NCBI GenBank assembly: GCA_964545045.1
Contig: CAZJEN010000007.1
Location: 45,868 to 109,867 of the forward strand
Direction of reading: 5' to 3'
Length of the DNA stretch: 64,000 nt
From: SIG307 sp964545045
Lineage (GTDB): Bacteria > Bacillota > Clostridia > Lachnospirales > Lachnospiraceae
Made by a program: the position numbers and the translations under genes. The notes beneath the pieces are model-generated. The model was given only the letters and a program-made list of their open reading frames with translations. It was not told the DNA's origin and made no database searches. Below are positions 37,303 to 45,642 of this stretch, in pieces (position 1 is the stretch's first letter; the number at the start of each line of letters is the position of its first letter).

Positions 37303-38238
37303 ATGGGTATTATTTCATTGGATGAATATTTGAAAATGGTAAAGGAAGAGAGAGGAGCTTTTTTTGTTCAGCCATACGATTTGACATATCAATGTTTTGA
37401 GAGGCTTGGTTATGATAAGAAGTCGCCTGAATTTTTTTGTCAAAACGCAAGTGAAGTGGTGGAACAATTACGAAAGGAAGGTTGGGAGGAGTTTTGTAAG
37501 CTGGAGGAATCTTTTACATCAAAGATGCTCAAAAAATTAATTGATAAGGAAATTGTAAAAGATATGGATGCAGAGGAGGCTATTACGTGGTTTGCAGAGA
37601 CATATCCGAATCATATTTATCAATTAAACTTGTCAAACACACAGAGCCGCAGAAGCAGGGCGGGGAAGGAGTTTGAAGCAATTATTGAATTAATTTTACT
37701 TGGTGCAAATATATCCATAGATAGTCAGGGAAATATAGGAAAAGCCTACTTTGTAGATAAAGGTTTGGGGAAATTGGTGGATGCAGTCTCTCCAGGTGTT
37801 GTTGAATTTGTAGAGAATAAGCGGAATACAGTGTTGATAAGTGCAAAGACTACTTTACGAGAAAGATGGCAGGAAGTTCCGGAAGAGATGGGGAGAACTG
37901 GGGCGAGTGAAATGTTCTTAGCAACATTGGATGAAAACATTAGTCAGGAAGTGTTTGATACTTTGTATGAAGCTAACATACAGGTAACGACTACACGCAG
38001 AATTAAAGAGGAAAAGTATAATTCAAATAACAGAGTGCTTACGTTTGAGGATTTAATTGGAATATGTATCGATAAAGGAAGAAGATGGGAAAATTTCGAA
38101 TATTCCGTAGAACAGAAAAAGTATATAGTAGAGTTACTGGGCAAACAGAAGGTTAAGCATGAAACACATCGGTTTGTAAAGAATGTATTTGAGAATAGAT
38201 TAAATGCATATATTACAGGCATTGAGAAGCAACAATAA
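37303..38238 (+). CDS. Type II restriction endonuclease, PD-(D/E)XK (EcoRII-C/SsoII-like)
   Basis: A 311-residue protein from the ATG at 37303 with AGAGGTG upstream. The C-terminal half contains FVENKRNTVLISAKTTLRER, where an S-A-K-T-T-L-R-E-R-W block matches the catalytic region of EcoRII/PspGI/Ecl18kI-type enzymes. The divergent HTH-methyltransferase supports this. By analogy the site would be of the CC(N)GG kind, but specificity cannot be read. The vsr-like gene downstream, which repairs deaminated methylcytosine, fits a C5 methyltransferase system. Confidence 0.8.
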   Translation: MGIISLDEYLKMVKEERGAFFVQPYDLTYQCFERLGYDKKSPEFFCQNASEVVEQLRKEGWEEFCKLEESFTSKMLKKLIDKEIVKDMDAEEAITWFAETYPNHIYQLNLSNTQSRRSRAGKEFEAIIELILLGANISIDSQGNIGKAYFVDKGLGKLVDAVSPGVVEFVENKRNTVLISAKTTLRERWQEVPEEMGRTGASEMFLATLDENISQEVFDTLYEANIQVTTTRRIKEEKYNSNNRVLTFEDLIGICIDKGRRWENFEYSVEQKKYIVELLGKQKVKHETHRFVKNVFENRLNAYITGIEKQQ

Positions 38239-38300
38239 AAAGTGAGAGTCTTTGTGGATGTTGCTTCTCATATTTGGGAATTATCAGGGGCGTGAAAAAA

Positions 38301-38756
38301 GTGACAGATGTTTTGACAAAAGAGCAACGAAAAAGGAATATGCAAGGGATAAGATCTAAAGACACCAAAATAGAAGTCATTCTAAGAAAAGAACTTTGGA
38401 AGAGTGGAATTCGTTATAGAAAGAATTATGATAAGCTTCCGGGAAAACCAGATATTGTTTTGACAAAATATAAGATAGCAATCTTTTGTGATAGTGAATT
38501 TTTTCATGGAAAAGACTGGGAAGTACTGAAACCCCGGTTGGAAAAGGGAGAGAATAGTGAATTTTGGGTTGCTAAAATATCTAGAAACAGGGAGCGCGAT
38601 GATGAAGTAAATAAAAGATTATTGTTCATGGGCTGGACAGTAATTCGCTTTTGGGGAAATGATATTAAGAAAAAAACGGATGAGTGTATTAGGGTGATTC
38701 AGGAGACTATTTTTGATATAAAAGTAGGAGAAGACGAAATGGGATATGATGGTTAA
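38301..38756 (+). CDS. vsr: Very short patch repair endonuclease
   Basis: About 151 residues from a GTG at 38301; the text LTKEQRKRNMQGIRSKDTKI matches the Vsr N-terminus (EQRSRNMxxIRSKDT), which supports this start over upstream GTG and TTG codons. Further motifs are GIRYRKNYDKLPGKPDIVL (catalytic Asp in PDIV) and IFCDSEFFHG (usual text VFVDGCFWHG). It nicks beside T:G mismatches formed by deamination of methylcytosine. Downstream of the restriction enzyme gene by 62 bases. Confidence 0.9.
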   Translation: MTDVLTKEQRKRNMQGIRSKDTKIEVILRKELWKSGIRYRKNYDKLPGKPDIVLTKYKIAIFCDSEFFHGKDWEVLKPRLEKGENSEFWVAKISRNRERDDEVNKRLLFMGWTVIRFWGNDIKKKTDECIRVIQETIFDIKVGEDEMGYDG

Positions 38757-38783
38757 AAAATAAAGGTTGGAAAGGAAAGGACT

Positions 38784-39194
38784 ATGGAAAATAAATACAA
38801 ACATATGGAAATGATTCAAAATGTAATAAACAGAATGGCGGCTAATTCATTTTCGCTGAAAGGGTGGGCTGTTACACTTATTGCAGGGATATTTGCATTG
38901 GCTAGTAAAGATGCTGATAAAAAGTATTTTTTTGTTGCCTATATTCCAATAGTAGTCTTCTGGCTTTTAGATTCGTATTATTTATTTCAGGAGAGATTAT
39001 ACCGTGCATTGTATAATAAAGTAAGAAAATTAAATGAAAATGAGATTGATTTTGATATGAATGCTAATAAAGCGGAATTTAAGAGAGGAAATAATGTGGT
39101 TTGGAAATGTTTTTTTTCGAAAACGGAGATGTGGTTTTATCTTCCTCTTGCTCTTGTATCTGCTGGAATAATTATTATTTCTTATGCTTTATAG
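38784..39194 (+). CDS. Small multi-TM protein next to TIR genes (candidate effector)
   Basis: A 136-residue membrane protein. Hydrophobic segments lie near residues 28-42, 49-67 and 114-136; a soluble stretch of about 45 residues joins the last two. The N-terminus (MEMIQNVINRMAANSFSLKGW) is amphipathic and conserved in appearance. No enzyme motif. It stands 27 bases after vsr and 135 bases before the first TIR gene on the same strand. In TIR-based immune systems small membrane proteins can be the killing effector; this role is inference. Confidence 0.6.
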   Translation: MENKYKHMEMIQNVINRMAANSFSLKGWAVTLIAGIFALASKDADKKYFFVAYIPIVVFWLLDSYYLFQERLYRALYNKVRKLNENEIDFDMNANKAEFKRGNNVVWKCFFSKTEMWFYLPLALVSAGIIIISYAL

Positions 39195-39329
39195 TGAGAA
39201 AAACTATGTACGGGTTTGCGGAGAAAAGAATGCATTAAGGGGAGTGTTTGAATATAGGACTTGATTGGGTAAAATATTTATATCAATGTAAAGGTGACAT
39301 AAAACATATATATTGGGAGGTTGATGAAA

Positions 39330-39941
39330 ATGGCTCATAAAACATTTATATCATATAAATATAGTGAAGCACAAGAATTACGTGATAAAATTATAGAGGC
39401 ATTAGGTGAAGATGCTAGTTACTATAAAGGGGAAACGAGTGAATCACCGGATTTGACAGATACGTCTACGGAAAATATTAAGAAAAATTTAAAGGATATG
39501 ATGTATGATACTTCAGTTACAATTGTTATCATTTCGCCGAATATGAAAGAAAGTAAGTGGATTGATTGGGAAATAGAGTATTGTTTGAAATCAATAACCA
39601 GGAAGAATCGTACCTCGCACACTAATGGAGTGGTTGGTGTTATCATGAAATATAATGGTGGATATTCATGGTTGAAAACAACTGTGGAAGAAGAGGATGG
39701 GTGTTCTTTTACAACATATGAAAGCAGTAAAATGTATGACATAATAAATAAAAATCGTTTTAACCAAAATCCAAAGGTATACACATGTCAAACGTGTAAA
39801 ACGGTAAATAAACTTAGTGGTTCATATATAGCACTGGTGGAAGAAGATGATTTTCTGTCTAATCCTACTAAATATATTGATAATGCTTATGATAAAAGTG
39901 AGAATGATGCTAGTGGATATGATTTGTGCAAGCAAAAGTGA
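39330..39941 (+). CDS. TIR-like domain protein (PF08937/ThsB type)
   Basis: A 203-residue protein; the ATG at 39330 is nine bases from GGGAGG. MAHKTFISYKYSEAQELRDK is the first strand and helix of a TIR-like domain, and S75-K-W-I-D-W-E81 fits the SxW...E catalytic-glutamate motif of TIR NADases and cyclases. The WIDWEIEYCL text is typical of the MTH538/DUF1863 group that includes Thoeris ThsB. The tail has a CxxC pair near CQTCKTVN. Six bases after its stop the next TIR gene frame opens. Confidence 0.85.
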   Translation: MAHKTFISYKYSEAQELRDKIIEALGEDASYYKGETSESPDLTDTSTENIKKNLKDMMYDTSVTIVIISPNMKESKWIDWEIEYCLKSITRKNRTSHTNGVVGVIMKYNGGYSWLKTTVEEEDGCSFTTYESSKMYDIINKNRFNQNPKVYTCQTCKTVNKLSGSYIALVEEDDFLSNPTKYIDNAYDKSENDASGYDLCKQK

Positions 39942-39983
39942 TTGAATATGGCTAAAACGGGAAAAAAGGCGGGAGAACGCGCG

Positions 39984-41027
39984 ATGATATTTGATGGATT
40001 ATTGAAAAGAGTAAAGCGAAGGAAAAGAATCTTTATTTCGTATGAATCGACAAGAAGTGGAGATGCAAAAGTAATAGAAAATTTTTTTGCATCAAACAAT
40101 TGTGATGTGGTGATTGATAAGAATGTTCACGATTCGTTTTATTCATTTATGGACAAAATAGAGGATTGTGACTGTGTAGTGATGATCTTAAATAAACTAT
40201 TTTTTGAGTCAGTATTTTGTACTTATGAATTATTGCGCAGTTATGCGTGCAGTAAAAAGATTTATCCAATTTTGATTCAAGGCTTAGATATCAGAGAGGA
40301 GGATATGAGAAAGAGATATTATAATCTGGTATGTAATAGAGAAGAATGTTTGTCATCTGAGCAAGAGAAATTTTTCCGCGAGGAGACTTCTTCGTTTAAA
40401 AAATATAATAATACGATTGTAAGGCTGTTAAATGAGGTGAGTTATCCTTATTATGGAAGTGGGTTAATGAAAATATGTAATGAGATATATAAAGAGATTT
40501 TTCGAAAAGAGGCGGTGATTAAGGAAGTAGATGAATGGGAGATAAGAGGATTTGCATTGCACGATTTAGATTTGATACAGGATATAGAATTAAGGAGCGA
40601 GTTTATATGGTTTATTGGAGATTTGAGAAGATGTACATCTTTTAGGATGAGTAAGTTTTATGAAGATGCTTTTGGCGAAAAGGAATGGAAGTTTAAGAAT
40701 TATCAAATAATGAATGGAAGTATAGGGATAACATTTAGAATATTTGTAGAAGACAAAGAAGGAAAAGAGGGAGTACTAGATGTTTATGACATATGTGGAT
40801 TGATATATAATAGAACGAGTTACAGCGAGAATCATTTGAGGTATTATTTTGAAGTCTATAATAGGAATAAGTATAAAGATTATTTAAGACAACTAGAGTT
40901 GACAGAATCTTTGAGGGATATGGAAATAATTAACGATTTTATTAATAACGGGAAGAAAAAACAGAGAATATCCCTATTATATGAAGATGGGAATGCTTTG
41001 GAGAATATGAATATTAAGTTAGAATAG
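39984..41027 (+). CDS. TIR-domain protein with unrecognised C-terminal domain
   Basis: About 347 residues from the ATG at 39984 (GGGAG eight bases upstream); an in-frame ATG at 39948 is possible. Residues 14-125 form a TIR domain: RIFISYESTRSGDAKVIENF, and S76-V-F-C-T-Y-E82-L fits SxWCxxEL with Phe for Trp, keeping the putative catalytic Glu. Residues about 185-347 form an alpha/beta domain I do not recognise (EIRGFALHDLDL, then EFIWFIGDL). AT-rich like its neighbours. Probably cotranscribed with the preceding TIR gene. Confidence 0.8.
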   Translation: MIFDGLLKRVKRRKRIFISYESTRSGDAKVIENFFASNNCDVVIDKNVHDSFYSFMDKIEDCDCVVMILNKLFFESVFCTYELLRSYACSKKIYPILIQGLDIREEDMRKRYYNLVCNREECLSSEQEKFFREETSSFKKYNNTIVRLLNEVSYPYYGSGLMKICNEIYKEIFRKEAVIKEVDEWEIRGFALHDLDLIQDIELRSEFIWFIGDLRRCTSFRMSKFYEDAFGEKEWKFKNYQIMNGSIGITFRIFVEDKEGKEGVLDVYDICGLIYNRTSYSENHLRYYFEVYNRNKYKDYLRQLELTESLRDMEIINDFINNGKKKQRISLLYEDGNALENMNIKLE

Positions 41028-41060
41028 TGGGCGTTTTGAAAAGCTCTAGGAGGTCCTCCC

Positions 41061-41459
41061 ATGAAATCAATCAAAGTAGTAGCCGCCATCATTCTCCACG
41101 ACAATCAAATTTTTGCCACCCAACGCGGGTACGGCGATTTTAAAGGCGGTTGGGAGTTTCCGGGCGGCAAGGTGGAGCCGGGCGAGAGCCCGCAGGAGGC
41201 GCTTCGGCGGGAGATTCGTGAGGAGCTTGCCATGGAGATTGAGGTAGGCGAGTTGTTTGAGACGGTGGAGTACGATTATCCGACGTTTCATTTGTCCATG
41301 GATTGTTTCCTGTGTAAGATAAAGTCCGGGACGCCGGTGCTGTTGGAGCATGCGGCGGCGAAGTGGCTCGCGCCGGAGGAGCTGGATTCGGTGGCGTGGT
41401 TGCCGGCGGATTTGGGACTCATTGAACAGTTGAAAGGCAAATTTTATGCAGTACAATAA
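41061..41459 (+). CDS. mutT: 8-oxo-dGTP diphosphatase MutT (NUDIX)
   Basis: A 132-residue NUDIX hydrolase. GGKVEPGESPQEALRREIRE-EL fits the box GX5EX7REUXEE, and FPGGKVE with early TQRGYGDFKGGWEF is typical of MutT. It cleanses oxidised dGTP. AGGAGG stands before the ATG. The GC-rich codons mark the right edge of the defence island. Overlaps sfsA by 14 bases. Confidence 0.92.
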   Translation: MKSIKVVAAIILHDNQIFATQRGYGDFKGGWEFPGGKVEPGESPQEALRREIREELAMEIEVGELFETVEYDYPTFHLSMDCFLCKIKSGTPVLLEHAAAKWLAPEELDSVAWLPADLGLIEQLKGKFYAVQ

Positions 41460-42126
41460 TACAATCCGCGCCATTTTCCATTCCCGTCCCAACCGTTTTA
41501 TTGCACATGTTTACGTGGACGGCGTCTTGGAGACGGTGCATGTGAAGAATACCGGGCGGTGCAAGGAGCTTTTGGTGCCGGGGGCGACGGTGATTTTGGA
41601 GGTGTCGGACAATCCGGCGCGGAAGACGAAGTACGATTTGATTGCGGTGTACAAGGAGGGCCTGGGGCTGGTGAATATGGACAGTCAGGCGCCCAATCAG
41701 GTGGTGGGAGAATGGCTGCGGGAGAGAGGGCATTTTCCTGAGCTGACCCTTGTAAAGCCGGAGTATACCTACGGGGCGTCCCGTGTGGATTTTTATTTTG
41801 AATATGCCGGGAAGCGGGCGCTCATGGAAGTGAAGGGCTGTACCCTGGAGCGGGAGGGCATCGGGTATTTTCCGGATGCGCCCACGGAGCGGGGTGTGAA
41901 GCATTTAAACGAGCTGGCGGCTGCGGTGGATGCCGGGTACGAGGCGTATCTGGCCTTTGTGATTCAGATGCCGGGAGTGGAGGTAGTGCTTCCGAATATC
42001 GAGACTCACAAGGAGTTCGGCGAGGCTCTTGACCGGGCGGTGCAGGCCGGTGTGAAGGTGCTGTATTTGCAGTGTGAGATGGGGGAGGATGAGATGAGAG
42101 TTGTAGGGTGTAAAGAGAAGGAGTAA
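41446..42126 (+). CDS. sfsA: SfsA family DNA-binding/nuclease-like protein
   Basis: A 226-residue SfsA: RFIAHVYVDG, VHVKNTGRCKELLVPGA, YDLIAVYKEG, EVKGCTLEREGIGYFPDAPT and ERGVKHLNEL are all family landmarks. The D...EVKG set is a PD-(D/E)XK-like site. Known as sugar fermentation stimulation protein; its molecular role is not settled. Starts within the end of mutT. Confidence 0.95.
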   Translation: MQYNNTIRAIFHSRPNRFIAHVYVDGVLETVHVKNTGRCKELLVPGATVILEVSDNPARKTKYDLIAVYKEGLGLVNMDSQAPNQVVGEWLRERGHFPELTLVKPEYTYGASRVDFYFEYAGKRALMEVKGCTLEREGIGYFPDAPTERGVKHLNELAAAVDAGYEAYLAFVIQMPGVEVVLPNIETHKEFGEALDRAVQAGVKVLYLQCEMGEDEMRVVGCKEKE

Positions 42127-42169
42127 TGTTGCCGGCGACGGCCGGAGAGTGAGAATAGGTAAAGTTAGA

Positions 42170-42205
42170 AAAGCCGCAACGGACATCTTGGACGTGTTGC
42201 GGCTT
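42170..42205. terminator. Bidirectional terminator after sfsA
   Basis: AAAGCCGCAAC pairs with GTTGCGGCTTT; convergent genes on both sides. Confidence 0.8.
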
Positions 42206-42210
42206 TGGTG

Positions 42211-42556
42211 CTATTTTCTGCGTTGTTCTCTTAGTTCAGTTACTTTTTGGAAGGCTTCTTCTAGAGGAAGTTCGCGTCCGGCTTCCATATCAGCGATTCC
42301 TTTATCCAGTTTGTGGAATAAGCCCGGTTCTTCTTTGATGGAGGCGTATTCTTCAGGGGTGATTTCTGCTATTTTGCAGGCTTTTTTCAAAGGAGCAAAG
42401 GCTTGCGTTTACCATGTTATCAATCATGGTAAGAAGCTGTTGGTGTGCTCCACGCTTGACTGCCTGGTCTGTTAAGGTTTCGTATACTTGACCGCCCATA
42501 GTTATCTCCTCCATTCGCTTTCGAGTTTCCGGTTCGTTTCGGAAAAAGGCGAGCAT
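42211..42556 (-). pseudogene. Frameshifted small gene coupled to the Rpn-like nuclease
   Basis: Starts with an ATG that shares a base with the preceding stop (TAATG). Translation runs GGQVYETLTDQAVKRGAHQQ...LTMIDNMVN and then meets a shifted frame: the continuation QAFAPLKKACKIAEITPEEY...LFHKLDKGIADMEAG...REQRRK ends at 42211 in another frame. The break is around 42405-42415. The reading as one broken gene is supported by sensible text on both sides of the shift. Similar tails occur in Rpn/PD-(D/E)XK transposase-like proteins. Confidence 0.6.
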
Positions 42557-43410
42557 TATTTCTCTGCAAGAAGTGCCTTGAGACGGGCAAGTTCTTCTGT
42601 TAGAGATTTCAGTTCTTCGTCTTTTGCCTGAAGCTCTTCCTGAGCTTCGCGGAGTGCGGTTTCCGCGCGTTCTAACCGAATCTCTTGTCCGCGGCGGATA
42701 CGATTTGCTTCTTCGACACCTTCCAAGTAGATACGCATGGAACGGTCCTGGCTGGATTCAAACATGGTTTCTGCTGCACTGGAGATGTATTCGTTTTCTT
42801 GTGCCATCTTTTTTATCGCCTCCCAAGTGGTTGCTTTGAATAACTGCGCCCAGTGGTCGATACCGTATTTACAGTCTTCCTCTGCGGCTTTGTCTATCTG
42901 GTTTAAGTTTACCACAGATATGGCGAATTTGTCACTATATATTTCGTGGTTCTTTATATTCAATAACATGTAGGTGGTGTAGAATTCCGGAGAGAAATCC
43001 TCTAAGTCATAATCCAAAAATCCGATATGTCGGACCGGTTTTACATCAAGATAGGTTTCGCCTTTTTGTAATTGGTCAAAGGTACGACAGGAATAGGAGA
43101 GGGAGCGCTCCGGCCAATCCTTTTCATCTACGACCTGTACTTCAAAGTTTAAGATGCGGTCATCGTTTAACAGGACCTTTAAGTCGAGGACGAATGTTTT
43201 GTCCGTGGGCAAGGTTTTGAATTCAAACGGGTTTAGTACTTCAACAGAGCGGATTTCTTCCGGATGCATATGTAACAGGGAAGCGCAAAGTCCCAGTAAT
43301 GCTTTGGGGTTCTTTTGAAAAACCATATGAAACATGCAGTCGTTGGTAAGACGGTAATCCAGCTTACCAGTGGCTTCTTCCAAAGAAGTATATTTTTGAG
43401 TATTTGTCAT
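42556..43410 (-). CDS. Rpn-family recombination-promoting nuclease / PD-(D/E)XK transposase-like
   Basis: A 284-residue protein from the ATG at 43410 (AAGGAGG upstream). DYRLTNDCMFHMVFQKNPKA, LDLKVLLNDDRILNFEVQVV (catalytic D...ExQ) and the RSLSYSCRTFDQL region match the PDDEXK_2/Rpn family. The last 60 residues form a charged coiled coil (ERAETALREAQEELQAKDEE). These proteins promote RecA-independent recombination and are abundant in Clostridia. The broken gene at 42211-42556 overlaps its stop codon. Confidence 0.85.
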   Translation of the reverse strand: MTNTQKYTSLEEATGKLDYRLTNDCMFHMVFQKNPKALLGLCASLLHMHPEEIRSVEVLNPFEFKTLPTDKTFVLDLKVLLNDDRILNFEVQVVDEKDWPERSLSYSCRTFDQLQKGETYLDVKPVRHIGFLDYDLEDFSPEFYTTYMLLNIKNHEIYSDKFAISVVNLNQIDKAAEEDCKYGIDHWAQLFKATTWEAIKKMAQENEYISSAAETMFESSQDRSMRIYLEGVEEANRIRRGQEIRLERAETALREAQEELQAKDEELKSLTEELARLKALLAEK

Positions 43411-43891
43411 ATATAAATGTTCCTCCTTTTGTATAAAACTTGCGTACATGAAATGAAACGTGCGGTGAATCCCACGCGAAAGTAGAAGCCAGACTTATTT
43501 GAACGTTCATGTGAGTTGAGTTTCTGACATGGTTTGATTATAGCAAGATTTAAGGTTTAATTCAATGGGACTTTTCTGCGGAACCGGTTTCATTTTTTAC
43601 GAAAATTTCATTTCTTCTCCTTGCAAACCCGCTAAAATCAAGTATTCTTATTTTTGAACAGACATAAAGTCGGCCAAATTCCTTGTGCAGTATTACCAAA
43701 GAATATAGGTAAAGTTTGTGAGATTTGCCGGTCGGACGCTTGTATGATTTCAGACCGGAAAACGTAACAGAAAAATCACATAAGAAAACCGAATATTTAT
43801 ATCAAAATGTCATGGGGCTATTTCCAAATGTCCGGGTTTCTGTTATAATTATATGAACAGAAAATTTGCGCGAAGGAGAGGAAACAGTACC
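43411..43891. other. 480-bp intergenic region with one recognisable promoter
   Basis: No gene, repeat or strong hairpin is seen through most of it. TTTCCA at 43821-43826 and TATAAT at 43844-43849 (17-base spacer) form a likely promoter for the sugar-use cluster starting at 43892. Confidence 0.55.
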
Positions 43892-44488
43892 ATGACATTT
43901 GATAATTTTAAGTGGCTGAACGAAAGCGAAGCGGAGTATAAGGACGGCGTGCTGAAGGTGTATGCACCGGGACACACCGATTATTTTAACAGTCCGGTGA
44001 AGGAGAACGGCGCGTTTCCGGAACTTGTGGCAAATGCTCCGCTGTATTATACCGAGGTGACCGGAGATTTTGTGTTCCGGGCGAAGGGAGAGCTGGAGTT
44101 TGTGAGTACCTACGATGCGGCGGCGCTCCTGGTATACGAGAATGAAAATGTGTGGGCGAAGCTGGCGCTGGAGAATTCCGATATGCCGTGCAAGAAGCCG
44201 GCGGTGGTGTCCGTGGTGACGAACCGCATTTCCGACGATTGTAACGGCCCGGTGCGGGATGCCAACCACGTTTGGTTCCAGATTTCCCGTGTGGACGATT
44301 GCTTTGCATTCCATTATTCCACTGATGGCGTGGAGTACAATATGGTGCGCGTGTTTACCCTGCCGGTGGGAAAGACCGTAAAGGTGGGCTTTGAGGCACA
44401 GTCCCCGATGGGCGAGGGCGGTTACCGGTATTACAGTGAGATTTCCCTTGAGAATAAGAGAGTTGCAAATATCCGGGAAGGAAAGTGA
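43892..44488 (+). CDS. DUF1349 concanavalin-like protein
   Basis: A 198-residue protein from the ATG at 43892 (AAGGAGAGG upstream). FVFRAKGELEFVSTYDAAAL, VYENENVWAKLALENSD, VWFQISRVDDCFAFHYS and GFEAQSPMGEGG are landmarks of DUF1349, a jelly-roll fold related to concanavalin-like lectins. Probably binds or acts on sugar; no catalysis is proven for the family. First gene of a likely sugar-use operon. Confidence 0.8.
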   Translation: MTFDNFKWLNESEAEYKDGVLKVYAPGHTDYFNSPVKENGAFPELVANAPLYYTEVTGDFVFRAKGELEFVSTYDAAALLVYENENVWAKLALENSDMPCKKPAVVSVVTNRISDDCNGPVRDANHVWFQISRVDDCFAFHYSTDGVEYNMVRVFTLPVGKTVKVGFEAQSPMGEGGYRYYSEISLENKRVANIREGK

Positions 44489-44640
44489 GCATGCGAGCAA
44501 TCTGCGGGAAGAAATTTCCAAGCAGATGTGCAATCATGCGAACGCCCACGCGACTGAGCGGCCGAAGTGGCGCGAAGTCCGCGGGGAAGCACAAGTGCTT
44601 GCCTTCAGAAGGAAAGTAAGCATGCGAGCAATCTGCGGAA
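44480..44640. repeat. Direct repeat pair with GC-rich spacer
   Basis: GGAAAGT(G/A)AGCATGCGAGCA and the following ATCTGCGG occur at 44480-44509 and 44611-44640. Between them lies a GC-rich stretch (44548-44600) with CGAC-GAGCG and AAGCACAAGTGCTT; a related text, CGACCGAGCG then GAGCACGAAGTGC, recurs at 52342-52384. The first copy overlaps the end of the DUF1349 gene. Role unknown; it precedes the ribosome site of the next gene. Confidence 0.6.
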
Positions 44641-44672
44641 AGTACGAAGAAATAAAATACAGGAGGACACCC

Positions 44673-45572
44673 ATGCAAAATTTACAAAACCCTGCCAATT
44701 CCAAAGAGATTACCAGGGCATATTTCGACAGTTTATTATTGGAGCAGCGGCTCATGGACAGCGTGGTGCCGGATACCGGCTTTTCGTTGTACGGACAATG
44801 GTTTGATACGCCGATTATGACGGCGGCGCTGTCCCATATCGGCACCTTCAATCCGGACATGCCTAACGGTATGGTGCAGTACGCCCAGGCGGCGGCCCGG
44901 GTGAATGCGGTGCACTGGATCGGAATGGGCAGCAATGAGGAGTTTGCCGCGGTCATGGCTACCGGCGCAAAGACCATTCGTATCGTAAAGCCTTATGCCG
45001 ACGAGGACAAGATTCATAACATGCTGACCTATGCAGAGGAGCTGGGCGCTTTGGCGGTAGGTATGGATATTGACCATATGTTTGACGGAAAGGGCAACCC
45101 GGATGTATGTCTTGGGGAGCAGATGTCTGTGAAGTCGTCTCAGGATTTGGCTCGTTATATGAAGATGACGAAGCTTCCGTTTGTGGTAAAGGGTGTGTTG
45201 AGCGTGTATGATGCAGCAAAGTGTGCAGAAATCGGGGCAAACGGTATCGTAGTTTCTCATCACAACGGCCGCATGAATTACGCGATGCCGCCGTTAGCGG
45301 TGCTTCCGGAGATTGTGAAGGAAGTGGGGGATGTGATGTCGATTTTTGTAGATTGCGGCGTATGCTCCGGTATGGATGTGTATAAGGCATTGGCGCTGGG
45401 GGCAACGGCAGTAAGTGTAGGGACTCATTTGATTCCGTTTATCCGTCAGGGCGGCGCGGACGGCGTGGCGGCCCGTATGCGGGAAATGAACGACGAGCTT
45501 CGTGGAGCCATGGCAAGCACGGGTGTGGCGGATACGAGTTCCTTTGACGCGAGCGTGATCCATCGGCTGTAA
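44673..45572 (+). CDS. FMN-dependent alpha-hydroxy-acid oxidase family protein
   Basis: A 299-residue TIM-barrel flavoprotein from the ATG at 44673 (AGGAGG upstream). LPFVVKGVLSVYDAAKCAEI (FMN-binding Lys), GIVVSHHNGRMNY (catalytic His, usual text SNHGGRQ), FVDCGVCSGMDVYKALALGA and SVGTHL match the lactate/glycolate oxidase family. It is shorter than the usual 350-380 residues. It may oxidise a sugar acid in this cluster. Substrate unknown. Confidence 0.82.
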   Translation: MQNLQNPANSKEITRAYFDSLLLEQRLMDSVVPDTGFSLYGQWFDTPIMTAALSHIGTFNPDMPNGMVQYAQAAARVNAVHWIGMGSNEEFAAVMATGAKTIRIVKPYADEDKIHNMLTYAEELGALAVGMDIDHMFDGKGNPDVCLGEQMSVKSSQDLARYMKMTKLPFVVKGVLSVYDAAKCAEIGANGIVVSHHNGRMNYAMPPLAVLPEIVKEVGDVMSIFVDCGVCSGMDVYKALALGATAVSVGTHLIPFIRQGGADGVAARMREMNDELRGAMASTGVADTSSFDASVIHRL

Positions 45573-45642
45573 GTAAGCGAAATACACAAGGGAGTGTAGA
45601 GCTTCCTTTGAAACAATAGAAGAATGAGGAGGACAAATACTT

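Noticed and set aside
38301..38756. Vsr-like protein considered as a DUF559 nuclease
   Set aside because: The EQRKRNMQGIRSKDTK start and the neighbouring C5 methyltransferase fit Vsr better.
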